Below are positions 25,393 through 34,491 of a DNA stretch of 64,000 bases, in pieces. The first letter of the stretch is position 1. Every line of letters begins with the position of its first letter. The notes below the pieces were generated by a model. The model saw only the letters and a list, made by a program, of their open reading frames with translations. It did not search any database and was not told where the DNA came from. The translations under genes and the position numbers were made by a program. Origin of the DNA: Amycolatopsis vastitatis (GTDB taxonomy: Bacteria > Actinomycetota > Actinomycetes > Mycobacteriales > Pseudonocardiaceae); assembly GCF_002234595.1 (NCBI RefSeq), contig NZ_NMUL01000039.1, positions 1 to 64,000 of the forward strand, in the 5' to 3' direction.

Positions 25393-26837
25393 ATGCGCCT
25401 GCTCGCCCTGCTCGCCGTCCTGGCTCTCGCCGTCACGGGCTGCTCCGACCCTGATCCGGCCCGCCCCGGTGTGCTGTCCGTCGGCATCCGGGAGCCCGCG
25501 ACGCTGCTGCCCGCCGACCTCGCCGACCAGGCGGGCCGGCTGGTGACCGGCGCCCTGTGGACCCCGCTCGCCGACTACGACGCGGCATCCGGGAAGGTGA
25601 CACCGCGGGCCGCCGAGTCGATCACGAGCGCCGACCGGGTGCACTGGACGGTCAAGCTGCGGCCCGCCTGTTCCACGACGGCACCCCGGTCACCGCACAG
25701 TCCTACGTGGACACCTGGAAGGTGATCGCGGACTCCCGGTGGGTGTCCTCGCCGGTACTCACGAAACTGCTGCGTGCCCGCGAAATCACGGCGCCGGCCC
25801 CGGACACGATCGCACTGACGCTCGACCGGCCGTCCGGCCAGGTGCCGGCGCTGCTCTCGGCGCCGGGCCTGGTACCGCTGCCCGCGTCGGTGCTCGCTTC
25901 CCGCGACTGGGACAGCTTCGCGAAGAGCCCCGTCGGCAACGGTCCCTACCGCCTCGAAGGACCGTGGAAGCCCGGCTCCGGCGGCAACCTCAAGCGAACC
26001 GGCCAGGGCAAGGCCGCGGAGATCGAACTGCGGGTGGGCGAGCCGGCGGCCCAGTACGACGCGGTGAAGGCGGCCACGCTCGACCTCGCGACGGAGGTCC
26101 CCGGCGAAAAGCACGAAGCCATGCACGGCGACTTCGGCGACCGCCACGCGACCTGGCCGTTGCCGCGAGCCGGCTATCTGGCGTTCCCGGTGACGAACCC
26201 GCAGTTCGCGGATGCGACCGTCCGCCACGGCTTCGCGCTCGGCGTCGACCGCGCGGCGCTTGAAGCCGGCCCGCTCGCGCACCAAGTCGACCCGGCCAAG
26301 GCGTTGCTGCCACCGGCGGACGCGCCCGGCGAGCGGTCCGGCACCTGCCGCCCGTGCAGCTTCGACGCGGCGGCCGGCAAGGCCCTGCTGCGCCAGGCGG
26401 CCTTTCCCGGCGGCGCGACCGTCTACTTCGGACCCGGCGCCGAGGCGTGGACGCGGACGCTCGTGGTCGGCCTGCACAAGGCCCTGGACGTATCCGTGAC
26501 CGCGCAGGCGAAACCCAGCATCGGGCCGCTGGACGGGCCGGTCACGCTCGACGTCAAGCTCGCCACGGCGAGCCCGTACGAGCTGCTGTCGGAGCTGGCT
26601 TCGGAGTCGGGATACACCGACGACGTCTTCCGCCAGAACCTCGCCCTCGCCGATGCCGCGGCGACCGCGGACGAGGCGGGCGAGCTGTACCGGCTGGCGG
26701 AAAACCAGCTGCTGCGCGACCTGCCGGTGGCCCCGCTCTGGTCGGGACACGGCCACGCCGTCTGGTCACCGCGCGTCCACGATGTCACGACGACGCCCTT
26801 CGCCGGCCCGGTGCTGTCCGGAATCGGGGTGTCATGA
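25393..26837 (+). pseudogene. Solute-binding lipoprotein (SBP family 5), frameshifted
   Basis: Two overlapping frames together encode one oligopeptide/nickel-type ABC binding protein of about 480 residues. The first frame (25393-25725) has a signal peptide with lipobox VTGC (Cys17) and runs through TVKLRP. The second, open from before 25670 to 26837, continues FHDGTPVTAQSYVDTW, a family hallmark. Adding one G near 25666 restores LRPGLFHDGTP exactly, so a single-base deletion, or a sequencing error, separates the halves. No permease or ATPase genes adjoin it, so even when intact it was an orphan. The downstream nucleotidyltransferase overlaps its stop by 4 bp. Confidence 0.8.
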
Positions 26838-27415
26838 CCTGGGATCCCGCCCCCCTGTCCGAGGTGACCGCATTGTTCTCGCGGGTGCAGGCGCCGTGGT
26901 GGATCGCGGGTGGCCACGCGATCGAACTGGCCGTGGGCCACGCGTTCCGCGAGCACGGCGATGTCGACGTCCTCCTGCTCCGGCGTGATCAGTCGGCGGT
27001 CCAGGAGGCGCTGTCATCGTGGGATTGGTGGGCGGCCGATCCACCCGGCACGTTGCGCCCCTGGCAGCGCGGCGAAATCCTGCCGATCGGCATCGACGAT
27101 GTGTGGTGCCGCCCGTCGGTGACTGCGCCGTGGCGAATCCAGGTCATGCTCGACGAGGCGCAAGGCGACGAGTGGGTCGCGCGCCGGAACGGCGCCGTGC
27201 GGCGCGCCATCGCCGACCTGGGCGCGGTCTCGCCGGAAGGTGTCCCCTACCTGGCTCTCGAGGTGCAGTTGCTCGCCAAAGCCTGGGGAACCCGGCCCAA
27301 AGACGAGCAAGACTTCGCCGCGGCCCTCCCGGTCCTCGACGACAGTCAACGGCGCTGGCTGGCGAAGGCTCTCGAAACCACTTACGGGCGGCATCCGTGG
27401 CTTGATCGCCTCTAG
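26834..27415 (+). CDS. MNT-type nucleotidyltransferase domain protein
   Basis: A 193-residue protein with the nucleotidyltransferase signature WWIAGGHAIEL, with Gly26-Gly27, followed by HGDVDVLLL, with metal-binding Asp43 and Asp45. The layout resembles aminoglycoside 2''-adenylyltransferase-like proteins, but nothing shows antibiotic modification, and many such actinomycete proteins are uncharacterised. The ATG overlaps the binding-protein stop (ATGA), implying coupling to a gene that is now frameshifted. The 3' end overlaps the convergent LysR gene by 4 bp. Confidence 0.72.
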   Translation: MTWDPAPLSEVTALFSRVQAPWWIAGGHAIELAVGHAFREHGDVDVLLLRRDQSAVQEALSSWDWWAADPPGTLRPWQRGEILPIGIDDVWCRPSVTAPWRIQVMLDEAQGDEWVARRNGAVRRAIADLGAVSPEGVPYLALEVQLLAKAWGTRPKDEQDFAAALPVLDDSQRRWLAKALETTYGRHPWLDRL

Positions 27416-28290
27416 ACGGTGGCGTGCTCGACGAGGGTTTCGATGAACGCCTTGGTCAGCGGGTCGGGCTCGGCGCGCGTGTAGGCCACCAGCGTCCGGC
27501 GGACCGGCACGACCGGGCGCAGGACGCGGCCGCCGAACCCCGCCGGCAGGACGTTCGCCGGGACGAGCGCCGGACCGAGACCCGCCGCGGCGAGGATCGG
27601 CGCCGCGGCCGTCTGCTCGGTGCGGACCGCCGCACGCGGCCGGAACCCCGCCGCGGCGCACGTCTCGTCCACGAGTTCCGCAAGGCCGTTGCCCGGGGCG
27701 TAGTGCACCCACGCGCAATCGGCGAGCGTGCTCAGGTCGACCACGCCGGTGGAGTCGTCCTCCGAAGCACCGTCAGCGGGCAGCACGACGACGAAGTCCT
27801 CGACCCCCAGTTCCCGCACCGGCCCCTCCCAGCCGGTGGGCCGCGGACCGAGCGCGACATCGGCTTCTCCCGCGGTCATCGCCTCCCGCAACTCGTCGGC
27901 GTGCCGGAATTCGACGAGCCGGACATCGACCTCCGGCCGGTCACGCCGCCACACGCGCAGCGCGGGCGGCAGCACGCCGAGGGTCAGCGAGTACACCGTC
28001 GCCACCTGCAGCTCGCCCGCCGTCGCCCCGGACGCGAGCCGGGCCGCGCAGCGCGCGCGTTCGGCGTCGGCCAGCGCGGCCCGCGCGTGCGGCAGCATCG
28101 CCCGGCCCATCGGGGTGAGCCGGACGGCCCGGGGCAGCCGGTCCAGCAGCGGCCCGCCGAGGCTGCGCTCCAGCGCCCGCATCTGGTGTGACAGCGCCGG
28201 CTGCGTCACGTGCAGCTGTTCGGCGGCGCGGGTGAACGACCCGGTGTCGACCACCGTGACCAGGTATTCGAGCTGCCGCAGACTTGCCAT
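27412..28290 (-). CDS. LysR-family transcriptional regulator
   Basis: A 292-residue regulator. The N-terminal winged helix (RQLEYLVTVVDTGSFTRAAE, residues 5-24, then QPALSHQMRALE) is followed by an effector-binding domain of the LysR substrate type. It is divergent from the PRISE-like reductase gene, with a symmetric site between them, the classic arrangement in which a LysR protein controls its neighbour. The effector is unknown. Confidence 0.92.
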   Translation of the reverse strand: MASLRQLEYLVTVVDTGSFTRAAEQLHVTQPALSHQMRALERSLGGPLLDRLPRAVRLTPMGRAMLPHARAALADAERARCAARLASGATAGELQVATVYSLTLGVLPPALRVWRRDRPEVDVRLVEFRHADELREAMTAGEADVALGPRPTGWEGPVRELGVEDFVVVLPADGASEDDSTGVVDLSTLADCAWVHYAPGNGLAELVDETCAAAGFRPRAAVRTEQTAAAPILAAAGLGPALVPANVLPAGFGGRVLRPVVPVRRTLVAYTRAEPDPLTKAFIETLVEHATV

Positions 28291-28305
28291 GAACTCAGCT
28301 TATCG

Positions 28306-28319
28306 ACTTGGTGACAAGT
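28306..28319. promoter_or_regulatory. Putative LysR binding site
   Basis: ACTTG-GTGA-CAAGT is an inverted repeat with perfect 5-bp arms, located 15 bp from the LysR start and about 25 bp from the divergent reductase gene. Confidence 0.45.
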
Positions 28320-28343
28320 AAGCCTTGGACTCATCACAGCCGC

Positions 28344-29380
28344 ATGAGCAGCCTTGAGGTCATGAGGCGCAAGATCGCCCTGGTCGCCGGGGCCCACGGA
28401 ATCATCGGCAAGAACCTGGTCGAGCACCTGCGAGCGGACCGTGGCTGGGACGTCGTCGGCCTTCCCGCCGCGGCGGACCGGGAACGGTGGCCGTCGACCT
28501 GCTCGACCCCGCCGACACCCGCGCGAAAGCCGGCTCCCTGCCCGGCACGACCCACGTGTTCTACGCCGCCTACCAGGACAAACCGACGTGGGCGGAACTC
28601 GTCCCGCCGAACCTGGCGATGCTGACCAACCTCGTCGACGCGGTCGAAGCGGCAGCACCCGGGCTGGAGCACGTCAGCCTGATGCAGGGCTACAAGGTCT
28701 ACGGCGCGCACCTCGGCCCGTTCAAGACCCCGGCCCGCGAGACCGACGCGGGGCACATGCCGCCCGAGTTCAACGTCGATCAGCAGGCGTTCCTGGAACG
28801 GCGGCAGGGGTCGTGGACGTGGTCGGCGATCCGGCCGTCGGTGGTCGGCGGGACCGCGCTGGGCAACCCGATGAACCTCGCGCTGGTGATCGCGGTGTAC
28901 GCGTCGATCTCGAAGGAACTCGGGCTGCCACTGCGGTTCCCCGGCAAACCCGGCGCGTACGGCAGCCTGCTGGAGGTGACCGACTCGGGGCTCCTGGCCG
29001 AGGCGACGGTGTGGGCGACCGGGCACCGGGGCGCGTTCAACATCGCGAACGGCGACCTGTTCCGCTGGAGCGAGCTCTGGCCGAAACTGGCGGCGTACTT
29101 CGGCCTCGAGGCCGCGCCGCCGCTGCGGATGTCCCTGGCCGAAGTCATGGCCGACAAAGGACCGCTCTGGACATCGATGGCTTCGAAATACGGTCTTTCG
29201 GCGTCCTATGCCGACGTGTCGGCATCGTGGGCGTTCGGCGATTTCGTGTTCGGCTGGGACTACGACATGTTCGCCGACACGTCGAAGTCACGACGGGCGG
29301 GTTTTCACACCTATGTCGAGACCGAGCAGATGTTCTTCCGGCTGTTCGACGAGTTCCGCAAGGCGCGGGTGATCCCCTAG
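28344..29380 (+). pseudogene. PRISE-like SDR/epimerase, frameshifted
   Basis: Two frames form one extended SDR of about 345 residues. The first has the nucleotide-binding motif VAGAHGIIGKNLVEHL and breaks after DVVGLP. The second resumes at AVDLLDP and runs to 29380. Restoring one T in the TTCCC at 28462-28466 gives VVGLSRRGGPGTVAVDLLDP, which fits the family exactly. The later motif QGYKVYGAHLGPFK matches the Lys/Tyr block of progesterone 5-beta-reductase/iridoid-synthase-like enzymes, which reduce enones with NADPH. A one-base deletion or sequencing error is the only defect. The start may be ATG 28344 or 28362; neither has a good ribosome-binding site. Confidence 0.8.
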
Positions 29381-30111
29381 CCGCGGCCGATGAACGGCAT
29401 GGTCGTCGCGGTGATGGTGAGGAACTGGACGTTGGCGTCGAGCGGCAGCCCGGCCATGTAGAGCACGGCGTCGGCCGCGTGCCGCACGTCGAACGTCGGC
29501 TCGGCGACGACCCGGCCGTCGGCCTGTGGGATGCCGGCGGCCATCCGTTCGGTCATCTCGGTGGCGGCGTTGCCGATGTCGATCTGCCCGCAGGCGACGT
29601 TCCAGGCCCGGCCGTCCAGCGAGATCGACCGCGTCAGCCCGGTGACAGCGTGCTTCGTCGCGGTGTAGGCGACGCTCGCCGGCCGTGGCACGTGCGCGGA
29701 GATCGAGCCGTTGTTGACGATCCGGCCGCCGCGCGGGTCCTGGTCCTTCATGAGCCGCACGGCCTGCCGGGCGCAGAGGAACATCCCGGTCAGATTGACG
29801 TCGACGGTGCGTTTCCAGTCCTCGACGGACAAGTCGGCGACGGTCCCGCCCGCGGAGATCCCGGCGTTGTTGACCAGCAGGTCAAGCCCTCCCCAGTTCG
29901 CACGGACGGCCTCGAAGAGCGCGCCGACGGAGTCTTCGTCGGAGACGTCGGTGGGAACCACCAGCGCACCCTCGGCCCCGGCTGCGGTCTCGGCCAGCGC
30001 CTCGGCGCGGCGTCCGGCCAAGGCGACTTGGTAGCCGTCGTCGAGCAGGGCTCGCGCCACGGCCCGGCCGATCCCCGATCCCGCTCCGGTGACCACCGCG
30101 GTCTTCGCCAC
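29377..30111 (-). CDS. SDR oxidoreductase
   Basis: A 244-residue classical SDR. The cofactor loop TGAGSGIG is at residues 8-15, NNAG at 81-84, and catalytic residues are Ser136, Tyr149 and Lys153 (YTATK). The GTG start at 30111 follows a strong GAGGAGG site; the long upstream frame is a shadow of the divergent methyltransferase. It overlaps the end of the PRISE-like gene by 4 bp. The substrate is unknown. Confidence 0.85.
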   Translation of the reverse strand: MAKTAVVTGAGSGIGRAVARALLDDGYQVALAGRRAEALAETAAGAEGALVVPTDVSDEDSVGALFEAVRANWGGLDLLVNNAGISAGGTVADLSVEDWKRTVDVNLTGMFLCARQAVRLMKDQDPRGGRIVNNGSISAHVPRPASVAYTATKHAVTGLTRSISLDGRAWNVACGQIDIGNAATEMTERMAAGIPQADGRVVAEPTFDVRHAADAVLYMAGLPLDANVQFLTITATTMPFIGRG

Positions 30112-30139
30112 TGCGCCTCCTCGGTGCCAGACTGCCGTC

Positions 30140-30772
30140 ATGGGGCTTCGCGAAAGTTTCCAAGCCGGGCTGGCCCGGCAACTCGGCCACCCTAGCGGCC
30201 TGCGGGGCCGCGTCGTCGGCGCGATGCTCAACCGCCGGAACCGGGCGGCGGTCGTGAAGGCGGTCGCGGCGCTGGAGCTGTCCGGTACCGAAACGGCATT
30301 GGACATCGGTTTCGGCGGCGGGCTGGGGCTTGAGCTGATGCTTCGCCAGGCGGCCGCGGTCCACGGCGTGGACATCTCGGCGGCCATGCTCGCCCGGGCA
30401 CTCAGCGGGTTCGGCGACGAGATCGCCGCGGGCCGGCTGCGCCTGCACGAAGGCTCGATGACGGCGTTGACGCTCGACGACGATGCGGTCGAGGCGATCG
30501 TCTCGACGAACACGATCTACTTCGTCGACGATCTCGGAGCCGCCTTCTCGGAGGTCGCCCGCGTGCTCGCACCCGGCGGCCGGTTCGTGCTGGGCATCGG
30601 CGATCCGGACCTGATGGGCCGGTCGAAGATGCTGACCGGCAACGGCTTCCGCATCCGTCCCGTGGACGAGGTGAAGACCGCGCTGGGCACCGCGGGCCTC
30701 CCGGTGACCCGGCACGAGCAGTTCAGCCACAGCGGCCTCGGCTTCCACCTGCTGATCAGCGGACCACAATGA
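30140..30772 (+). CDS. Class I SAM-dependent methyltransferase
   Basis: A 210-residue Methyltransf_11-type enzyme with motif I ALDIGFGGGLG near residue 53 and a VHGVDIS ribose-binding strand. It is divergent from the SDR gene, with 28 bp between starts, so the two promoters must overlap. The substrate is unknown. It is followed by a strong terminator shared with the subtilase gene. Confidence 0.82.
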   Translation: MGLRESFQAGLARQLGHPSGLRGRVVGAMLNRRNRAAVVKAVAALELSGTETALDIGFGGGLGLELMLRQAAAVHGVDISAAMLARALSGFGDEIAAGRLRLHEGSMTALTLDDDAVEAIVSTNTIYFVDDLGAAFSEVARVLAPGGRFVLGIGDPDLMGRSKMLTGNGFRIRPVDEVKTALGTAGLPVTRHEQFSHSGLGFHLLISGPQ

Positions 30773-30808
30773 CGAAACGGGGGCCCGGCGAACCGGACCC
30801 CCGTTTCG
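30773..30808. terminator. Bidirectional terminator hairpin
   Basis: Arms 30773-30788 and 30793-30808 pair over 16 bp with one mismatch around the stable tetraloop CGAA, between the convergent methyltransferase and subtilase genes. An A/T run at each outer flank gives short U tracts in both directions. Confidence 0.8.
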
Positions 30809-30818
30809 GACGGGAGAC

Positions 30819-32723
30819 TTACTTCGGCTGCACACCCAGCGCGGCCAGCGCCGGGCCCGCCATGATCACGCCGTTACCGGTCACCGTGTCGAACCCGGGG
30901 GTGCCCAGGTCGATCGACGAAGACACCAAGGCCGTGCGGATCTGGGCCGGGGTCGCCGTCGGCCGGCCCGAAAGCAGCAGCGCCGCGATCGCCGCCGCGT
31001 GCGGGGCCGCCGCCGACGTCCCGAAGAACGGCTGGAAGCCGGTCACCGAGGTCGCGACGCCGTCGGCCGCGGTGATGTCCGGCTTGTTGCGAACCGTGCC
31101 GCCGGTCGAGGACACGTTGCCGGGGGTGATCGCGGTGCCGTCGGCGTTGTAGAACAGGCGCCGCTTGCCGTCGGAGGAGAACCGCTCCCACTTGCTCGAC
31201 GCGGTGAACAGGCCGGGGTACGGGCCGGCCGGGTTCGCCGGGTCACCGGTCTCCAGCGGACGGCTGAACGCGGCCGCCGCCGGAGCCGCCGCGACGCTGA
31301 ACGCGTTCGCCGCGGCCGAGTGGCCGTTCGTGACGCCGTTGGTGCTGAACGCCTTGAGCGAACCCGAGGCCACGAACCGGCCGCGAATGACGTTCAAGGC
31401 GATGAACCGGTCGGCGCCGCTGTACTTGACCACCGCGACCTTGTAGCCGGAGCCGGTGGTGGGCACATTCGCGATCTCGTACGGGTTCTGCGCGCCGGAC
31501 TGGCCGTTCTCGCTGGAGGCCACGACGCTGCCCGAGGAGTTCAGGATGAACAGGTCGTAGTCGTTGGCGGACTTGCCCCACGGGTCGGACCAGAACAGCG
31601 TCACCGGCTTGCCGAGCGAGCCCGCCGAGAGCGCGTCGAAGTTCTGCGTGGTGCTGCTCGGGTCGAAGTCGTGCGGGGTTCCGGTGACACCGCTGATCTT
31701 CGTCGAGGAGGCGCGGAAGTCGCCTTCGTAGTAGCCGCTGGTGCCGTCGGTCGCGTTGCCCGAGTTGCCGGCCGAAGAGAAGTACAGCGCGCCTGCCGCG
31801 GTGACGTCGTTGACCGCCTGCGCGACCTGGGTGTCCTGGAACGGCGATTCGTCGAAGTAGGAGACGTCGTCGACGATGATCTGGCATTTGCCGGTGCTGC
31901 GCAGCGCGCGGATGTTCGCGGCGAAACTGGCCTCGCTGGTGAACGCCGTCGCGAAGCCGAGCGTCGCGTTCGGCGCGAGGTCGTGGATGATCTCGAGCAT
32001 CGCGGTGCCCTCGTCGCCACTGCCCTTCTGGCCGGACAGGACGTCGACCGCGGGCAGTTCGCCGGCGCCCTGGGATTTCGCCAGCGAGTCGACGCCGTCG
32101 GAAAGCACGCAGACCTTCACGCCGGAGCCGCTGACGCCATACGTCGTGCGGGCGGTGTCGGCGCCGTGCGCCTTGTCGCCTTCGGAGACCTGGGTCGCGG
32201 CCGCGGCCTGCGTGGCGAGGGCCTGGCGCAGGTCCCGGTTGCCCGGCTCGCTCCAGGTCGTGGCCTGGGCCGCGGGCTTCACCTCGGCGACGTCGGCCCG
32301 GCCGGCGATCGCGTCCAGCGCGGACAGCGCCAGGTCGGCGCGGACGGCCCCGTCCGCCGAGGTGTAGCGGACGATGCCGCCCGCCGCCCGGACGGCGCTC
32401 GCGACGGCCTTGCCGTGAGCGGCGATGTCGACGGCGACGGTGCCGGCGGCGCTGACACCGACGCCGGAGCGGTAGTCGGGCAGCTTCGCGGCGAGGGACC
32501 GGTCGGCCCGCAACCGCTTCTCGACGACCAACTGGCTCGATTGCTTGCGCTCCGCGGGGCTCAGGCTCTTCTTGATGCTCTGCAGCGCGCTGATACCCGC
32601 CTCGGTGCGCGCGGTCGCCGCGTCCACGGTGGACGGCTGCGCCGCCGAGACCCCCGTCGTCAGCAGCAGGGCGCCGACCGTCAGCGGAACCGCGTGCGCG
32701 GCGACCCGGCTGAATCTCACCAT
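30819..32723 (-). CDS. Secreted S8-type peptidase with Glu in place of catalytic His
   Basis: A 634-residue exported subtilase-fold protein. The signal peptide ends near VSAAQP (about residue 28), and a prodomain-like region runs to about 195. The catalytic domain has Asp209 (VLSDGVDS) and Ser570 (FGTSAAAPH). The usual HGTH block is GSGDEGTAMLEI, with Glu238 where the His should be. A Ser-Glu-Asp arrangement is used by sedolisins (S53), so activity at low pH is possible, or the protein may be inactive. A beta-sandwich insertion lies at about 330-470. The ATG at 32723 is preferred, since the longer frame starts upstream of the signal peptide. Confidence 0.82.
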   Translation of the reverse strand: MVRFSRVAAHAVPLTVGALLLTTGVSAAQPSTVDAATARTEAGISALQSIKKSLSPAERKQSSQLVVEKRLRADRSLAAKLPDYRSGVGVSAAGTVAVDIAAHGKAVASAVRAAGGIVRYTSADGAVRADLALSALDAIAGRADVAEVKPAAQATTWSEPGNRDLRQALATQAAAATQVSEGDKAHGADTARTTYGVSGSGVKVCVLSDGVDSLAKSQGAGELPAVDVLSGQKGSGDEGTAMLEIIHDLAPNATLGFATAFTSEASFAANIRALRSTGKCQIIVDDVSYFDESPFQDTQVAQAVNDVTAAGALYFSSAGNSGNATDGTSGYYEGDFRASSTKISGVTGTPHDFDPSSTTQNFDALSAGSLGKPVTLFWSDPWGKSANDYDLFILNSSGSVVASSENGQSGAQNPYEIANVPTTGSGYKVAVVKYSGADRFIALNVIRGRFVASGSLKAFSTNGVTNGHSAAANAFSVAAAPAAAAFSRPLETGDPANPAGPYPGLFTASSKWERFSSDGKRRLFYNADGTAITPGNVSSTGGTVRNKPDITAADGVATSVTGFQPFFGTSAAAPHAAAIAALLLSGRPTATPAQIRTALVSSSIDLGTPGFDTVTGNGVIMAGPALAALGVQPK

Positions 32724-32859
32724 CGATGTCTCCCTGTAATACTCGGCCGCTCGACCGAATGACACCCGATCGGGCGTAATGGGGAGAATCTAAGGAGTGC
32801 CCGCTCACCGGTCCACCGACCAAAGTCGGGAACACCCGCAGGTCCACATACTGGAACGG

Positions 32860-33762
32860 TCAGGAAAACGTGAGAACGATTTTTCCCCGGCCGTGTCCCG
32901 TCTCGACCTCCCGATGGGCGGCCGCTGCCTCGGTGTACGGATAGACGCGGCGCACGTGGAACCGCAAGTCACCCTTGGCGTAAAGCGCGGCCAATTCGGC
33001 GAGCCGCGCCGCGGAGCGTCCGGACTTCGAGACCAGCACGCCGAGCTCCGCAGCCCGGTCGTGATCGACGAGAGTGAGGATCCGGCGCCGGTCCTTCACC
33101 AGTTCGAGTGAGATGTCAAGTGCGGGACCACCCGCGCCGTCAAGCACGACGTCGATCCCCTGTGGCGCGGCGGCCTCGATGCGCTCCTTCAGTCCTTCGC
33201 CGTAGACAACGGGGGTCGCGCCCAGCTCCAGCAGGTAGCCCTGGTTCGCTTCGCTCGCGGTGCCGACCACCTTGGCGCCCTGGAGTTGCGCGAGCTGGAC
33301 CGCTGCGGTGCCCACCGACCCGGCGGCGCCGTGGACGAGCAGCGTCTCGCCTTCCTGCAGGTGCAGCGTTTCCAGCGCGATCGACGCGGTCTGCGTGCCG
33401 GCCGTGAATCCGCCGGCGACCTCCCAAGGCATTTCGGGCGGCTTCGGCGTCACGTCGGTAGCGGGCACGATGACGTACTCGGCGGCGGCCTGCACAGCGG
33501 TGAAGCCCAGCACTTCGGTGCCTACCTCGATGTCCTCGCCGCCTTCGTCGACGACGCCGGCGAATTCGTTGCCGGGAACCCGCGGCCAGCCCAGGTTCAG
33601 ACCCGGCGGCTCCCACCCGGCGCGAACGGCGGCGTCGTAGGGCTGTACCCCGGCGGCCTTCACCCGCACCCGCACCTGCCCTGGTCCGGCATGCGGCTCC
33701 GGCAACTCGAGAACGCGGAGTACGTCCGGCCCGCCGAACTCGGTGAACGCAGCGGCTTTCAT
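32860..33762 (-). CDS. Zinc-independent MDR oxidoreductase (quinone reductase-like)
   Basis: A 300-residue medium-chain dehydrogenase/reductase of the NADPH:quinone oxidoreductase type. It starts MKAAAFTEFGGPDVLRV and has the Rossmann loop VHGAAGSVGTAAVQLAQ (about residues 140-156). It lacks the Cys ligands of zinc alcohol dehydrogenases. It probably reduces quinones or enones with NADPH. The ATG at 33762 is chosen because family members start with this block. Confidence 0.85.
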   Translation of the reverse strand: MKAAAFTEFGGPDVLRVLELPEPHAGPGQVRVRVKAAGVQPYDAAVRAGWEPPGLNLGWPRVPGNEFAGVVDEGGEDIEVGTEVLGFTAVQAAAEYVIVPATDVTPKPPEMPWEVAGGFTAGTQTASIALETLHLQEGETLLVHGAAGSVGTAAVQLAQLQGAKVVGTASEANQGYLLELGATPVVYGEGLKERIEAAAPQGIDVVLDGAGGPALDISLELVKDRRRILTLVDHDRAAELGVLVSKSGRSAARLAELAALYAKGDLRFHVRRVYPYTEAAAAHREVETGHGRGKIVLTFS

Positions 33763-33823
33763 CGGTTCCCTCCAGGTTGTCGCTTGCTCCACCCCCATCC
33801 TGGAACTTCCAGCTCACTGGAGG

Positions 33824-34396
33824 TCAAGCCCACGGCCGCACTTTCAGCTCGGGCCATTGGCTTTGCCATCGGGCTGCTTTGCGTTCGTAGACTTCCCGCG
33901 GGGCGAGCACCGGGTTCGGCCGGACGACCAACGCGAAGAGGTCATCACAACCGTGTGGCGCGTGGAAGTGCCAGCTCCCGTCGCGTTCGATCCGGACGCC
34001 GACGCACGAACAGATCGCCGGGAAGGCGTCGATGGCTTGCTCCGTGGTAAGGAAAGGACGGCAGGGAACGCCGAACTTTCCTTCGTACCAGAGGTGCACT
34101 CGGGCTTCGTTGCGCACTTCCACCTCGGCCGGGAGATCTTCGCACGCGGCGCCGACCATGCGGATCACCCGGTCTTCGGCTTCCCAGCCCAGGTTTTGCG
34201 CATCGTGGTAGAAGAGGTCGTAGTCCTTGATTCCCTGCGTCGCCTCGCGCCCGGTCAGCACGTTCCACACGGTCTGCACGACGCAGCCCGCCGTGAGATA
34301 CCACCGCGGGAGTTCGAGCTGTCTTGCGCGATCGAGCACTTCGACGAGGACTTCGTTGTGCTGCAACATGTTCCGGAGCCGCCCGAGGTCAGCCAT
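33824..34396 (-). CDS. Nucleotidyltransferase family protein (PF06042-like)
   Basis: A 190-residue protein with the pattern LTAGCVVQTVWN, then IKDYDLFYHD, in which the DYD pair would bind the metal. This is the hallmark of the NTP_transf_6 (DUF925) nucleotidyltransferase group. Substrate and role are unknown. It is a single gene between the quinone reductase and the divergent HNH gene. Confidence 0.75.
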   Translation of the reverse strand: MADLGRLRNMLQHNEVLVEVLDRARQLELPRWYLTAGCVVQTVWNVLTGREATQGIKDYDLFYHDAQNLGWEAEDRVIRMVGAACEDLPAEVEVRNEARVHLWYEGKFGVPCRPFLTTEQAIDAFPAICSCVGVRIERDGSWHFHAPHGCDDLFALVVRPNPVLAPREVYERKAARWQSQWPELKVRPWA

Positions 34397-34478
34397 GACT
34401 CGACCCTACCGCAGATCTTCACCCGATCGAGTGGCCAATTTTGCCGCCGTAGCCCCCTTTTCTGTCGGTGCCTGTCCC

Positions 34479-34484
34479 TAACGT
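34479..34484 (+). promoter_or_regulatory. -10 element, leaderless spacing
   Basis: TAACGT lies 7 nt before the ATG at 34492, with no Shine-Dalgarno. This selects 34492 over the in-frame start at 34468. Confidence 0.4.
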
Positions 34485-34491
34485 CGCCACC

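Noticed and set aside
26834..27415. Aminoglycoside resistance gene
   Set aside because: Only the generic nucleotidyltransferase motif is visible; nothing indicates antibiotic modification.
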